From Plectrocnemia conspersa (Eukaryota > Arthropoda > Insecta > Trichoptera > Polycentropodidae): 64,000 nt of DNA. The position numbers were made by a program, and so were the translations under genes. The stretch is taken from positions 310,001 through 374,000 of the forward strand of contig VTFK01000510.1 in the NCBI GenBank assembly GCA_009617715.1. Direction: 5' to 3'. This document shows, one piece after another, positions 37,701 to 52,700 of this stretch. Within the stretch, counting starts at the first letter, position 1. Each line of letters starts with the position of its first letter. The notes beneath the pieces are model-generated. The model was given only the letters and a program-made list of their open reading frames with translations, ran no database searches and was not told the DNA's origin.

Positions 37701-40700
37701 GACCTAGCCTCGAATAATTATTATGCGTATTGGTCAGTTTTGTTAGGGGTGGTCGGAATGTGTACATTTTTTTAGTTACCATAGTTACCGGGTAATCAAT
37801 AAAGGACAACAATAAAACCAACAAGTTTGCTTGTCCACTGGCAATGAGCGATAGTGAAGTGGGTGGTTCAAAAATATTTGATTAAACATTTTTTTTTTAT
37901 AATATTTTTACTTGCATTCTGAACTACCCCACGTCGAGTGTGACACATGAGGTCAAAACCTCCTTGGATATTCAATGCCACCTGGCCACACCGTATCGAA
38001 TTCACATTTCTTTTTATTTTGTCTTTCTTTGCTTTGATCGATTTCTTAAATAGCATAAAATGCGACCTTGACGTCATAGTGTATTTTTACAATAGTATAT
38101 TAAAATTTCAACACCTCACATAATATCGATTAAACCCTATTTAAAAATCTATGTATTTTTACTTCATAAATATGTATGAGAAATTTTGCTTTAATCTAAC
38201 ATTCTCATTGTGAATTCTGCCTGAAATGTGAATAAAATTTGGAGGTACTGTAAATCTGATAAGGGATGATGAATGGTGTTGTGTTGTACATAATAAATAT
38301 GCTTGGGTATGAATCGTGTTTTTGGTATGATTTTTTAGGACTGTAAAATCAGATAAAAATCATACATATGCTTTGTTATTAACGTTTTGTGATTTCCTTT
38401 TTTACATTAACATAATTATTACAATCTCAAAAATATCCTTGGATTAGTTCATTTTTTTATATTTAGCAATATTTATTTTAGATATTTCTAAGCAATAAGC
38501 TTATGTTATAATGTGTAATCTATAAGTAGTTTGTTGTTGTTTTTTGTTTTTTATGTCGATTCTTCAAATCCGATTTGATAGTTAAGAGTATTAAAATACT
38601 GCTTTATATAAGCGTATTATTTAATTATAGTGTGTATTGTAAAATTACATTCTAGTGTAATTTTATAGTATGGGTGATAAAAATGTATCATTTTAAAACA
38701 TAAGCTTTTACCATAAATATAAAAACTAGACGTAACTGTAAAATTATTTAAATCTATTTTTAGATTTTCTATGGAAATTTATATTATGTACTCGTTTGTG
38801 GAACTATATATTTTGTCATCAATGTGCCATAAAATGTTACCATGTGTCATATTAGCACAGTAATAATGAGACGTAATCATAAAAATTCTGTCATAGCAAG
38901 TCTTTTGCGAATAATTACGTCACATCGATTATACTAGTAATAATATAAAGCTCAACGATGAGCTTCAAATAAATTAGTTTTATACTATGTATTACAATTA
39001 TTGATAATATACATACATTTATTATTAAATGCTTATTTTAGAATAATAAATATAAATTTTAATATTTAACACTAATGACAATTTAAAATTTTGTGGCAAA
39101 CTTCCTGCTCAGTGTAATCTTATGGTGTACTCAAACATGTATAGAATATTGCTCTGTATTGATAGTTTCATCAAAATATATATTTAATGTATATCGATTA
39201 CCAAAGTTTTTTAATTATATATTAGTCCATTATATAACAAAACAAATGGATTCATAACTTAGAAAGTTATCTAGTAATAAATTGTACAACATTGTAACGT
39301 AAAATATTTTTATTATTAAATATTAGTATATTTACTTATTTAATATAAAATATCCGTTGTAACATGACCGGCATTAGAACAATGTCTTACAACGGGGTAA
39401 ACACAATCATCACTTACAAGTAAAACACCTAACTAAAATCATTTCATAAATTAGTGACATATGTTTTATTAACTATAAACAATTATTGCATATTTTATTT
39501 TAATTATTAATCATGATATTCCTCTTTGAGATTAGGAAAATCTAAGAAAACCTCATCTATGACGATCGATCGGAATTATAATTATATAATAATCACTTAT
39601 TCCAACCAACCAAAAACGATAGATTTAAAAAACGATAGTGTATTAACACTGTCGTTTTTATGTTTTAAAAATATGACAGCTATTCTTAACGATATTACCA
39701 AGAACTTCTGATATAAGAGTGTTGGTCAAATATATTTAAATCGAATTTTGGCTAATAGGAGGGCGCAAAAACAATTATCACTTCTCAAAAGTCAAAAATT
39801 CACGTCAAAAGCAATAAAATCGTGTCGGCGCGTTCGCAGTGGGAACGCTCGCGTTCGCAGTGGGAACGCTCGGTAACGAGCGTGGCCACTGAGACGGCGA
39901 CGGTATTGTAAATCGTAAGTCTAATTTTAACGCTTGATAACCAATCTTTTTCACTGTGACGGCGACCGCGCGATTTTATTGCTTTTGACGTGAATTTTCC
40001 TCCTTTGAATTTGACCAGAAAAATGGATGTCATTGAATCAAATACCCCGAATCTTAATGAAATAGAAATATTAAAAAACGACCATTAACCGGCAAATTTT
40101 TACCGCCCCCCCCCCCACTCCCTCCTCGAAAAAGCGGACGATATTTGAAAATAAATATTATTTATTTAAGCTACTTTTTTATGTTGAACTTACATATAAA
40201 TAATTTTCAATAACATTACAATTGCACTGGGGTTCTAAAATCCATACTTTTATAAACTGCAAAATATATAGTAATACATACGCCCCAAATAATTTATATA
40301 TGAAATAATATTTAACTTATTGGTTTACCTGTAAATTTAAAATTATTGCAGTAAACAAGTTTAAAGGCTGAAATTCGCAGGAATAGATTTGAGTGCCACT
40401 CAACTTTTTCAAAAGTGAATAAAATTCTTAAAAAATAATAACTTTTAAATAAGTAGCAAATGCTTCATTTTCCTTAATATAATAAAAATATTACTGTTCT
40501 TATTATTACATATATATTCAGTAATAAAAAAAGTATCAATATTTTTTTTAATAAAGTTATGATACATATACGTATACACTTTATATTTATAAAATAATGC
40601 AAAAATAGGAGAGATACTATATTATCCGTTGAAAACTATAGGTAAAATAAAGACATTATAATATTTTTAACAATATAATAAAAAAAATATTAGTAAAAAT

Positions 40701-43700
40701 CAATGTATAATTTAATAATTTCTTAAGTATTTTTTTTAATATTTAATAATATAATTTATAGAATTGTAGAATTGTTTTAGCAATATAGAATAATATTTAC
40801 TCAAAACACAAGTTCCTATTTTAACACATGTGCAATGAACAACTTTCTTTATATCGAATACAAATAAGGTTAGATATTTTTATAGCTCCACTTTTGGGTA
40901 GAGCTTCAGCCGTTAAGAATATTTAGGGGCAATGTTTAATCAACGTTTCCAAATTATTTGAGAGAAAAATATATACTGGCTAAAAATGAGTAGTCAGGCT
41001 ATGAAGTAGTGGGCGTGTGGGAGATCATGTGCTATGTGTTGAGTTTGCCTTAAATTGATTTTTTTTTAAATTCTTTTCTTAGATTCTTAAATTTACGATA
41101 TTCATACGATAGTGTTGCATTTACATTATTTCTTATTTTCTAAGCTATAATTTATTCCAGAATCGACTTTTTAAATTAATATTATCATGATATAAAAACA
41201 AATTTACACCTTGCTGAGTCTGTCCTTAATATTCCCAACGCCTCTTGTTATACAATCATTTAACTCATTTACATTTCAATTGATATTACGATTTGCGACA
41301 GTTTTACATTTTTAACTTTAGAGACGATTTCACTTTCTAAAAACGTGCTATTTTCGTGCACATTTTGCATATATCGTACATACCCGGTTCGCCTCGGTGT
41401 CCAAGACCGAATTTGGCTTGAGCCAGCCTCGCTTTTCGTACTGGTTACCCTTCGCCCGAACCGGCCATGTTTCCAAGCCAAGCCCAGCCTCTTTCTCATA
41501 TTTAATCTTCGCTCGGTGCCTCCATGTGTATGCTAATGCTCCTTCAAAACGGCCGATGCGTCGCCTCCTTATGGCTTTTGAACGACTGGCTGTCGTTACG
41601 GTAAAGAGAGAGATGCTACCAAACCAGGGTAGTTTTGCCAAAGTGTCAACGATAAAAATGACTAAGGGACGCTCTAAATATCTTGCCTTGAACATTTTCC
41701 ATCGATGAATCTTCATAATGCCTTCAAAATGTACTAAACCTTAAATGTCCTTGGCATAATGGTATTTGGATTTTTTGAATCGGTCTAATTATATGATGGT
41801 AATCTGACCACAATCTAGGTCAAGCGGATTAACCTCACCGAAGCGAATCTGGCACGTGGCTGCCCTTATATATTTAACTGATAAAATAATTCGACATGCT
41901 TATCACTACATGTCGTTATTTATTAAACTATAATATTTTCCAGATATAGTAAGTGAAGATTTTAATTGGGAGCTGATTACAAATCAGTCATTTAGTATTT
42001 ATTAACAGATGATAGAAATACTAGCAATCAAAATTGTTTTAAAAACTAGTGTATATGTTGTAGTTTATGTTAATAATATGTTTAAATATAACAAATAAAA
42101 AAAAAAAGAATTTACATTTGGCCGAGCAGCGTATTTTTTTGGATATTTAGTTTATAAACTGCTATTTTATTTAAGGAAATCTTTATTATAAATTTTACAT
42201 TGAAAATGTAATTCAGTGGTCGACAAAAGTCCAAACAAGTTACCTAAAATGTCTCAGTCAGTGTCTTTCCTTGTCTTACCTTATAAAGACTTGTTTTATA
42301 TTAGACATCGTCGATTTCGTTTTTAAAAATATTCAGCAAAATGAATCCATTAAAATGTTGAAAATTCAATGTAGTACAAATAAATGTATAAATTAATCAA
42401 TTAAAGTAAATTTTATATAAATATATGTTATTTTTTTCATACATACATATATATTTTTATCGTAGCTATGTATAATAAATAGTATATATGTATGGTTTTC
42501 TGATATTATCGATTTTATATATTTTATATATATAAAACTAGCGGTCTTCACCTGATTTAACGTAAATAAACCTGTGATTAGAAAAGAGTTATTTGTGATA
42601 TATATTATTTTCCCATGCATACATATATCAGAAAGTGTTATTCAGAAATAGTACGCTAATATAATTTTGCTTAATGTTAAAGCATCAATGAAAAACACAC
42701 ATATTGTGTTTATTCCTAAGAATTATTTATAAAAAAAAATGCCAAATCAAGAATTCTCATTTCTTGAAAAATTTGCTGATAATAATTACATTTTTATGAA
42801 TATTTTTAAATGTTTTAAAACCACTGAATAAGAAAGGGTGTGTCCGTGCTAGATGTTTGAAAATATGCAACCTTTCTTGAAACCTTTTAATAGAAATAGA
42901 ATGGCAAAAAATATTTAATATTTTTCAGCTACTCTAATCTTTGCTTTGATAATGAACTACTTTAATAATATATATATATATATATATATATAAAAAAACA
43001 GTCAGCAGATTGCAAAATGTATGGGGGCTTAACGCGGTTTTTTCCACTAAAATTTTTCTAACATTTGGCCAATTTCATTTAATATAGTATGTGCTTTTTA
43101 AAAAGTTATTTTATGAATAATGTGTGATAATTTATCTATTATTAACAATATAATTGATATATTCAAATATTGGCAAAACAGTAAAGATATTTTACATTTA
43201 TAAATATATCTACAATTATATTAATATTATAATATATTACATATATTTTTCATTGTTTTAACTTGTATTTTACTATATTTTCTCCTCGATCAAAAATTTA
43301 TTATATATGATATTTAATTAGAAAGACGTATTCTTCGCATTTTTTCTAATTTCTAATTTTTTAATTATATAGTTAGCATTTATATTTACTATAGCTAGCT
43401 CTTAGCATATGTTACAATTTATTGACAGTGTCATACTTTATAGTTATATTATTGATTATGTAGTACTAAAATATTGTTAAGACCAAATTTAAGTGGCGGT
43501 CAAAGCCATGAAAGGAGGTTAACGACCAACAAGATCTCGGTCGGGATCAGCACTCTCTTTTTCAGACGTAAAATAATGCTCTTGACTTTAATTTCGATGC
43601 CCTCAACTTGTTAAATACTACATACATAACCTAAAAACCCATTGATAATAATATTCCTGCTTGAAAGTTAACAGTGAAAATTGAAATTTAATACTATTGA

Positions 43701-46700
43701 AAATTTGCTAATGTGATTTTTTTATTATTAAATCTTTCGTTGTAACCTGACATGCATAAGCCCAATGCGTTACAACGGACAAATCTGTACCACCTGAGTA
43801 AATTAATCAGACAATGAATACTCACAAGTAAATATTAACCACCAGACTGAAGGTCTGGAAATCGGTGACATCTATACTATTAATTATAAATTATTATGCG
43901 CTATCCAATTTATAATCAATAGCTGTCAGTGCAGCTGGGGCCAGTTTATTTTAAATAATAGCGTATTTTTATAAATAAATATTCGAGTGAGGTTGCGGGG
44001 CTCGAACCCGCAACTTCAGAGTTACTAGTCTGAGACGTTACGGACTACGCTATTCCGTTCTTAACATATAAATATAATATCAATTAATTGCTAGTTTAAT
44101 ATAGTATAGCTTATTAAAATTGCTCAAAACACAATTTATTAATTTTTCCATACGATCAGTTATGCTTAAATTATATTTAATGAAAGTCTATATCTACACT
44201 ATTTACTAGACATTATATTGGATTCATAGCATCAGAATATTGTATATGTTTTGTTCCTGTGAACCCTTTTATATGTTTCCTGCGAGCGGCTTTGACGAAT
44301 GTTATACGGGTTTATTTCGACAAATTAGGTCGTATGGTGAATCCTTGCCCATTTTATATTCCGTACGTATTTCTACATTATGCGGTGGTTTTACGATCCT
44401 TTTATGACAATTAATAAAAAAAACTTATGAGCTAGATAAAGCCATATAATTTCTTAACAGCACGTTTGAATGAGGATAACTATATTGTTCAGGGGTGATA
44501 ATCGGTTAAAAACATATTCACTATAATTATTTATTTTTATGGCTTAAATATCGGATTGTTTTTTATACTTAAAATAAATTGCAAATATATTTTACGATAA
44601 AATTAATAATTTTATAATACAATAATCGGGTAACTTAGTAAAGGAATGTATATTTTTATTGAATTTTTAATAGCGTAGATTCATTTTTGAACCATGATTT
44701 GACTCTGAAATAATTTCATCCTTCAAAAATTTAAGAAGTTACTTATATTTTGCTCCAAAAATACAACTGTTTATTACCCATTTTTTCCCAGACAATTTGC
44801 TTTACAAACAATAGAACTTGCTAGTAAAATCCGAAATTTCTGTATCTAAAAATTTACATTTCACTATATTGTGGCATTTATTCTTCAGGGTCCTAGAGTT
44901 CAATTGACAAAATTTGAAATTTATGACATTTATATGAGTGTTTTGAGCATTTCTATGCAGGGCCCTGAAGCCTAACTATACAAAATTATATTTATAATGG
45001 TCAAATAAATATGGAGAGTACACGAACAGACCAACAAACATTTAATTGTGTATGTATTATATTTTTATTAGATCTAGCTTATCTGCTAATCTGAATATAT
45101 ATATATTTTTTTTATAATATGTATAGTTTTTAAAAAATATCGTACAAATAAACAAGCATTGAAAACATTTAATACTTTTAAATATTAATATTATAAGCAA
45201 TATGCAGGGGGGAAAAATATCCTTATATCCAGTGATAAGAGCAAAATATTTAAATGTTTGCCATTAGCACTTATGACGATTTTATTTCCCCGAAAATGGT
45301 ATAGTTTCCTTTCCAGCTAGCAATAGCAGCGAAAACTTTCTCATTTTTATGCACCTGCTCATAAATTAGGACATATTTCAAAATACACTTAGTGACTTAT
45401 ATTTATAAAGTAAATTACACCCGATTATATATAAGTTTTATTTACATACATAAGAGCGAATCACGAGAATGTCAAGGATTGCCGATTTATTCACTATGTG
45501 CCTTTTCAATTATATTCCATTAGTAGTAAATAAATATGCTAAGTATTTAAACGGTGAATTTAAATTCTTCCTATTTTTAGTTTTTTTATTTTTTTTTTAA
45601 TGTTTCGAAAATATTAATAGCTCCCATCAAAAATTCTTTAAATTCTTGAATTTCGAGTTATTTTGAGACTCTTGAATATTCAAAAGAACGATTCGCATAC
45701 AAAATAGTTTCGTAACATAAAGTACATATTCATAAATTTACAAACTGTGCTAAGTGGCTTAATATTTTATAACACGGTTTTGGAATGCGTCTACACAAAC
45801 TACGACTCTGAAATATTTAGGAAATTGCTGTACATATGTATGTATAATACATACAAACAAAACCAGTGTGCTTGTGTCTTACTACACTCCTTTATCATAA
45901 AGAAGGTACAACACACATACATAAAATATTCTTTAGCGAGCTAGCTACTACACATTCTTAAGGATCGATAACCATTTTTGAACCTCAACTAATCACACTA
46001 ATGCATTATTAACCCTTAGTCATTATAGAGTTTTTAGTTCTGGCATAGTATATATGTTATATACATAAATAAATAAAGTCAATAAGGATTCATCAAATAT
46101 TGATTTAAACTAACCAGTAGCATTTTTGCAATAATGTATATCAAAAAAAAAAATCCTAGTTATGTTTATAAAAGTTAAACTAGTTTTTAAATTTTCAAAT
46201 AATATTTTGATTAAGCTACTGCATAAAAATAAAATATACTGCAATTTTTTTTATCTTTACTTTTTGTATATCCCTCATACATTTAGTAATTACTAAGTAA
46301 ACATGGTGTGGTGGAAGTACCTTATAAATAAGATCGAACATAACCCATCAAATTAAAATTCAAGTATACTATAACATTTTTTACTAATATTTTTATTGTA
46401 CTCCTAAATTATTTATACGTATACAAGTAATGCAAATACTAAACGTATATTGTATAGAGGAAATTAAATAATATGAGAGCCGCAATGCAGTTAACCAGAA
46501 TTCGATCATGCATATTTAATCCCTCATCTTCTACCCTCTTGTTCTTTTCGTTCGTATTATTAAAGTCAACTGTTGATCTTTTTACACTCTATTTTTTTGC
46601 GTCCGTATCTAGACATCATCTAAAATCAGATAACACTTTATAGACCATTTGTGTTTTTCGTGGAATATTTGGAGTCTCAACCTCGTGCCCTTTACCCGGA

Positions 46701-49700
46701 ATCGAAAAATTATTACAAAAAACCGTGACCTGTTTTTTACGAAAAGGTTTTGTTCCGACCCCATATGGTCAATTTTATTGGAACGCATTTTTGTGACCTG
46801 GTCATGATGGCGTACACGCGACGCTCGTTTGCGTCACGATGACCGCTTCGTAAATTTTCTGAAAATTCATTATGAAATGTTATAAATTTTCACGTGATTG
46901 ATCGATCGGTAACTATGGGTCTCGGTTACGTGCGAAATAATCGGTATTTTAAGACATGTGAATTTAATTAATTGTGTTTAACGCCGCTGACCAGTTAACA
47001 CATTAACTTCCAGGTGGTGATAAGAATATTTTAGAAATCAAAATATTTTTTAGTACAAAGTTATTGATATTATAAATTTTTTTTTTTTTTAATCATGTAC
47101 AATTTGGTAATCTACTATAGATACATGTTGTTTGCGTAGCCTTTTTTGCATCTCATAGTCCCCGAATATCGGATTAAAATCTAGATTTCTGACCGATGAC
47201 TTTCGGCTGCGATAGAATGCCCTAGATAGTCACGATCGCGTCCCTTATTCTTATCCGTTGCGGCCAGGACGTCAACACTTGTGAATCTTGCTCGAGCCAT
47301 TCAGTTCCAAAACGAGCTTGCCAAATATAAGGATGCTTTCGGCAATAACTGAAGACCTAGAAAAAATATTTGCGATGGTACGTTGCGTTTAATTATTGTT
47401 TGTAAAATGGCCATCATGACGCATTGTGAAAATCTGTCAAGTCATATTGAACAGATTTGTAATAAAAAAATACAATAATATTCCATGTATTTTTCAATTC
47501 AAAGCCTTAGTAAAAAATACATATATTCAGCGAATGTAATCGATAAAGTTTGCACCAATCGAATGCAACTGGCGCAACATTTTTGGCAACGACCATAAAT
47601 GTCGAAATCGATCCAGTTACCTTCGATGCATTATCATTATCGATCGTGACGCAATTGTTCGCCAATGCCGAAAGCTCATCGACCGTTAATTTATCAATCG
47701 GTGTATGATAAACCGAATAAAATGGAAAACCTCGCGCCGGCTCTTAACGTGTTAAAGCACCTAGCGTTCAGTCGCGATTTGGCTTTCGTGCGGAAAGGTG
47801 TTTAACTTTGTGCATCGTATTCAAACGATTGTGCAGTGTTGTGCATCTACATATGCTGTTTTATATCTAAACTTTGCGTGAAACTTTGTTTTATTTGTCG
47901 TACTCACAAATGAGTTTAGAGAAAGTGATAAAATATGATGGACAATGTCTGATTCGGAAGAAGATGTTGCTGTGGAGAGACAAGTTAAAATTTCGCTGGT
48001 TGGCGAGCCGTCCACAGGAAAAGTGAGTATTAAATTAAGTATTTTATTACTTTATATTCTAGCTCTATTTCAAAAGTTACGTACAACTTTTCACTAAATA
48101 AAAATATCTACGTATTCTAAACAACTCTAAAATTTATCTTTGATGAGAAATTTACCCATACCAAACTACCTTTAAAAATAATATATATATCATGAAGTCA
48201 ATCGCGAATGAATTACATATATTACATAATTCAATTTATAGTTCATAAAAGAAAAACAATATTTACGATAATATCAATACTTTTATAAATAAAATATATT
48301 TTCCGTATGGATTTTATACTACTTTTATAATATTATTTTAAAGGATACTATACTAGTGTATGAGAGAAAAGTGTGTTAAAAAATTGAGATGTAAATACAG
48401 AATTTTCGTGGATCATCCTGATTCACAAATTTTATAATAAATCGTATATCGAAAATTGAATACTTTTGGCGCCTTATTTATTTGATATAATTATTAACAA
48501 ATATATCCATAACCATTATCAGCAGACTTTAGTAGACCAGCAACATGGTTTTTTTTCTACGGTCACTTACTTTCTATTTGCTTCGAAGGCAGTAACAAAG
48601 TTGATGCAGTTCGATGTGGTCTATGCCAACTTTAAAAATGTATATTAAATAAATATAATATTAATTAATTATGCATATATTAAAATATTGAACAATATCC
48701 CAAAATTGTATTAAATTATATGCACTGGAGCAAAAGATATAAATTTAATCCAAACAATTAAAATTTGTGTGTTTTAAAAAAAGTGCCAGTATTTAGTTAA
48801 TCATTCTAATTAAATGTAGCGGTTGGTAAATTGTTAAGCTAAATAAATTACTATAACAAATATACCAATGGAAAATAATATTACACGGTGTACCACAGGG
48901 GTCCAAATTAGTACCATTGTTGTTTATATTATATATTGATAAAATTAATAATACAGGAAAATGTAAAATACATCTATTTGCAGAAGACACTAATTTATTG
49001 CATAGAGTTTTTATAAGTTGTAGATAACTTAAATAATGAATTAAGTATAATAGAAAGATAGTTGAAAAATAATGTATGATTATTAATTATAAATATATAT
49101 TAGATAATAATATAAAAATAGTTATTGATAACTATTATATAAATATTGATAATATAAAATATTTAGGAGTAATCGTAGACAAAAAAAAATTGAACGAACA
49201 TTGTAATTACATATTCATAAAAATAAGTATAGTATCTAGGATTAGAAATATGTTTAGTAAAAATACAAAAAAATAATCTACAATAGTATTATTATATTGC
49301 CCCACTACAATTATTGTGCAACAATATATATGCCTAATAAATGAGATAAGACGTGCTGCAAAAATTACAAAATAATGCAACAAGAGTAGTTTTAGATAAA
49401 AGTAGATTTACTAGTTGTAGGAGTATGATTGAAATATACTTATTCTTCACCATTGCGGCCAGGACATCAGTGCTCGAGTAAGCGCCACTTACACAAGCCA
49501 TTTCATTTCTCAGATATTTTCTGTAATAGCTACAATTTATTTCCGATTTATATTCAAGTATAAAAAATTGATAAACACTGCTTATTTCAAAGTAAAGACC
49601 TCATTTCTAGCATCGATGGAGTCACTATAAATTAATGTTACATAAAATTTGTATAAATAAACCAAAAATTATATCCTATGGAAAAATATGATAATACATG

Positions 49701-52700
49701 TATATGAACTAGGTACTTGTAAAATATTGTTGTATTTTTAAAAAATCAAGCGGTGTGTTATTATTATTTTTAAATTTACTATAAATATAGAATCAACTAA
49801 TTTTATTATTTTTCATAAATTATACATATGTATTCAAATAACTTTATTATTTTTCATAAATTATACATATGTATTCAAATAATAATAACAAACCAATAAA
49901 ACTCTGTGTGCTTCCACATACCGGTACCGCCCCTCTAGGCCACCGACCAAACCAGGGCAGAAATTTAAAAACACGTAATGTTCATGCGTTAAACGATATT
50001 TTTATGTATTGAATGTTGAATATAAATGGACTATAACTTCAAAGCGTTTTATATCGATTTAGGTATTTCTTATATTAATGATCATATACTTTCATAGCTA
50101 TACAAATATGTCACTCAACCAATTACAAAAAGCAATTTAACGCAGTGTAATGTCTACTATATTGACAAAATACCATACGTTACGAATTTTAATTAATCTA
50201 ATGACATCCAACGTATAATATTTATACAAAAATTTCATTATTAGATATTTTTTTAGAATACCTAAGCATTAAAAATATTTACACTAGTTATTTGTAATTC
50301 CAACATTACCTTGATGATAATAAATAATTCATAATCATAAGTATCACCTTCAAAACACATTCATTAGATCAAAAACAATGACACTTTTACACTGATAAGA
50401 GACGTTTTATATTTACATTCTTGCATAACAATATGATTCTAAAGTAAAGAAAAATCTTTAGAGTTGTTGGTTTAAAAGATTTATGGAGCTAGAATTGTAG
50501 AGAATGATATATGTATTTATAAAAAAAATTGTTAATTATGTATCATAAATGTTTCAGAGTATGCTATGCTCGCGTTACTTAGACTTACAATGGACCGGAG
50601 CTGCTGCTCCTACTCAAGGAGCGGAGATTTTGTTGGGGGAATGCCCTGTACGTCCATCTGAACCACTGATTCCGATAAAATTCTGTGACGTAGCCGGAAA
50701 CGCTTGCAACACTACCATGCTTGCCAATTATCTATATGCATCCGATGTTAGTCAATTATATTTATATATTATAAATTCATGCTTGAATTATATAATGATC
50801 AATCTACTTTTTAGGTAATTTTGTTTGTTTATGACGTCACTAATCTTCATAGTTTTGAGCGTCTATCTACTTGGTACACTATCGTCAGCGATATGTTCAG
50901 TGGATCTGAAGAACCACCAGTGATGGCCGTATTCGGAAACAAGTGTGATTTAGAGCACCAAAGGGCCGTTAGATTATCTTCTATACAACATTTTACAGAA
51001 GACAATGATTTGATTGGTTTTATTGGCTCGGCACGAACTGGTGAAAATGTATGTAGATTTAATTACTTAGGTAAATTAATTTTTGTGTGTATTAAATTCC
51101 TGTAGAACAAACTATTTGAGAAAGTAAATCAAAATTGAATTTCTTTAATTAATATTATAATTTAAATGATAAGGTTGAAAAAATAATTGCTATGAAATAA
51201 TTCTGAAAGCCATTTGATCATCAAAGTAATTATATTTATAGCCTTAGGTAAAAAATATACCATTGGCTTTATCTATATATTATAATGATTTTCCAAAAAC
51301 GGTATTACTTTGGAATGTTTTGGTAAACAACTTAGTGTTATCTATAAATGACTCATAGTTCATCCATCATTTTTAACATTGACACTTTGTAAGACATTTT
51401 ATTATTTATATGATAATTTTAATTTCCTTTTCAGGTTCACTCAACTTTTATATCTTTGGTTTCTGAAGCATTAGGACTACCGGTTAATCGATCTCTATTC
51501 AATAACTCAGTCATAAAAGCCGAACTGGCTCCGCAAGTCAAATTCAAAGCCGAAAGGAGAAAATCCGAGAACAATTCGCAAAACTCGCACGAGACCGAGA
51601 TGAATAAGAAAAACACAGAAAACACAAAGGCGGCTGAAGAGAAGAGCAAAGTGAAAAAGTCAAACAAGAAAACGTTCAAAGAGTTGAAAAAAAAGGCGTC
51701 ATCAGCCGTCTGCAGTTTACAATAATAATTTACAATAGACACTAACTTTGCACATGTCGCAGATTGTTAAAATCTACTGCCATTGTTGAAAATCATATGC
51801 CAAGTGTTATGTACATAAAATGAGGGCCAATATTTTGATCGGCTTAAATTTTTTCATCAACTTGTTATTATATGTATTATTGACTTTTCGCAATAAAAAT
51901 ATATTTTGATCTATACGATTTGTTATTTTTAGTTATAAGACTCAGTAGTTTTTGTCATTGATTATTATTTATATATTATTTATTTTTTAGTAATTGAGAA
52001 ATACACAGAGAACGTCAGATTTTGCATCATTTGCAACTACTTGAGTAAAATCATTCCTGCTTTGCAATCAAGATGCACCAGATTCAGATTTGCTCCGTTA
52101 CAGCCATCTCAGATCATTCCAAGAGTGCGAAATATTATTGAGAAAGAACAGTAAGCTTTTATAAATTATTCCATCATGAGATAGTAGGTATATTTAATTT
52201 ATTTTTAGAATAACAGTGTCCGAAGATGGATTGAAGGCTCTGATGACTCTATCGGGTGGTGATATGAGAAAAGTCCTTAACACTTTACAAAGCACGTGGA
52301 TGGCCTATAAGAACGTCACCGAAGAAAACGTTTATACATGTGTCGGTCATCCACTGAAAAATGACATCAGCAATATAGTGACATGGCTGCTGAATGAAAA
52401 TGAATTTTTAATATGCTATCAAAGTAAGAATGATTCCTTATTAAATAATAATAAAACATATTGTATAATATAAGACTTGTTCTAAAAAAAAACACATGGT
52501 TCACTTTCTTCGCACGCATTTCGTTTCATGAGCCATATTAAATATAAGTGGACAGATATATAAATCAAAACTTTTGTTACACAAAATTCCCTTCAAGTTT
52601 TTAGCGCTTAGGACAACTAAAATACTCTTGCCAGCTTTTCAGCCTATTTCTGATTGGTATAGGTTTGCTATGATATATTAAAGTTTATTATTTTCTATAA

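Larger units (their letters stand above)
35399..47944. other. RFC5 intron 4, part before the nested gene
   Basis: AT-rich DNA with no host gene recognised. It contains an interspersed repeat copy (35850-35975), a hAT transposase relic with a hAT insertion (36060-37260), a fold-back element (39795-39998), another repeat copy (39985-40110), a SINE-like copy (43720-44065) and a related body copy (39345-39480). The GC-richer block at about 41345-41710 has open frames on both strands that I cannot assign. The nested gene's promoter should lie just before 47944. Confidence 0.5.

Noticed and set aside
41269..41716. Open frames on both strands, GC-richer block in RFC5 intron 4
   Set aside because: Mutually overlapping, no motif seen; perhaps a repeat, not a gene.
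43985..44062. A tRNA gene on the minus strand
   Set aside because: The T-arm and anticodon-like stem fold, but the acceptor stem does not pair and the anticodon loop is off in length; better a SINE.
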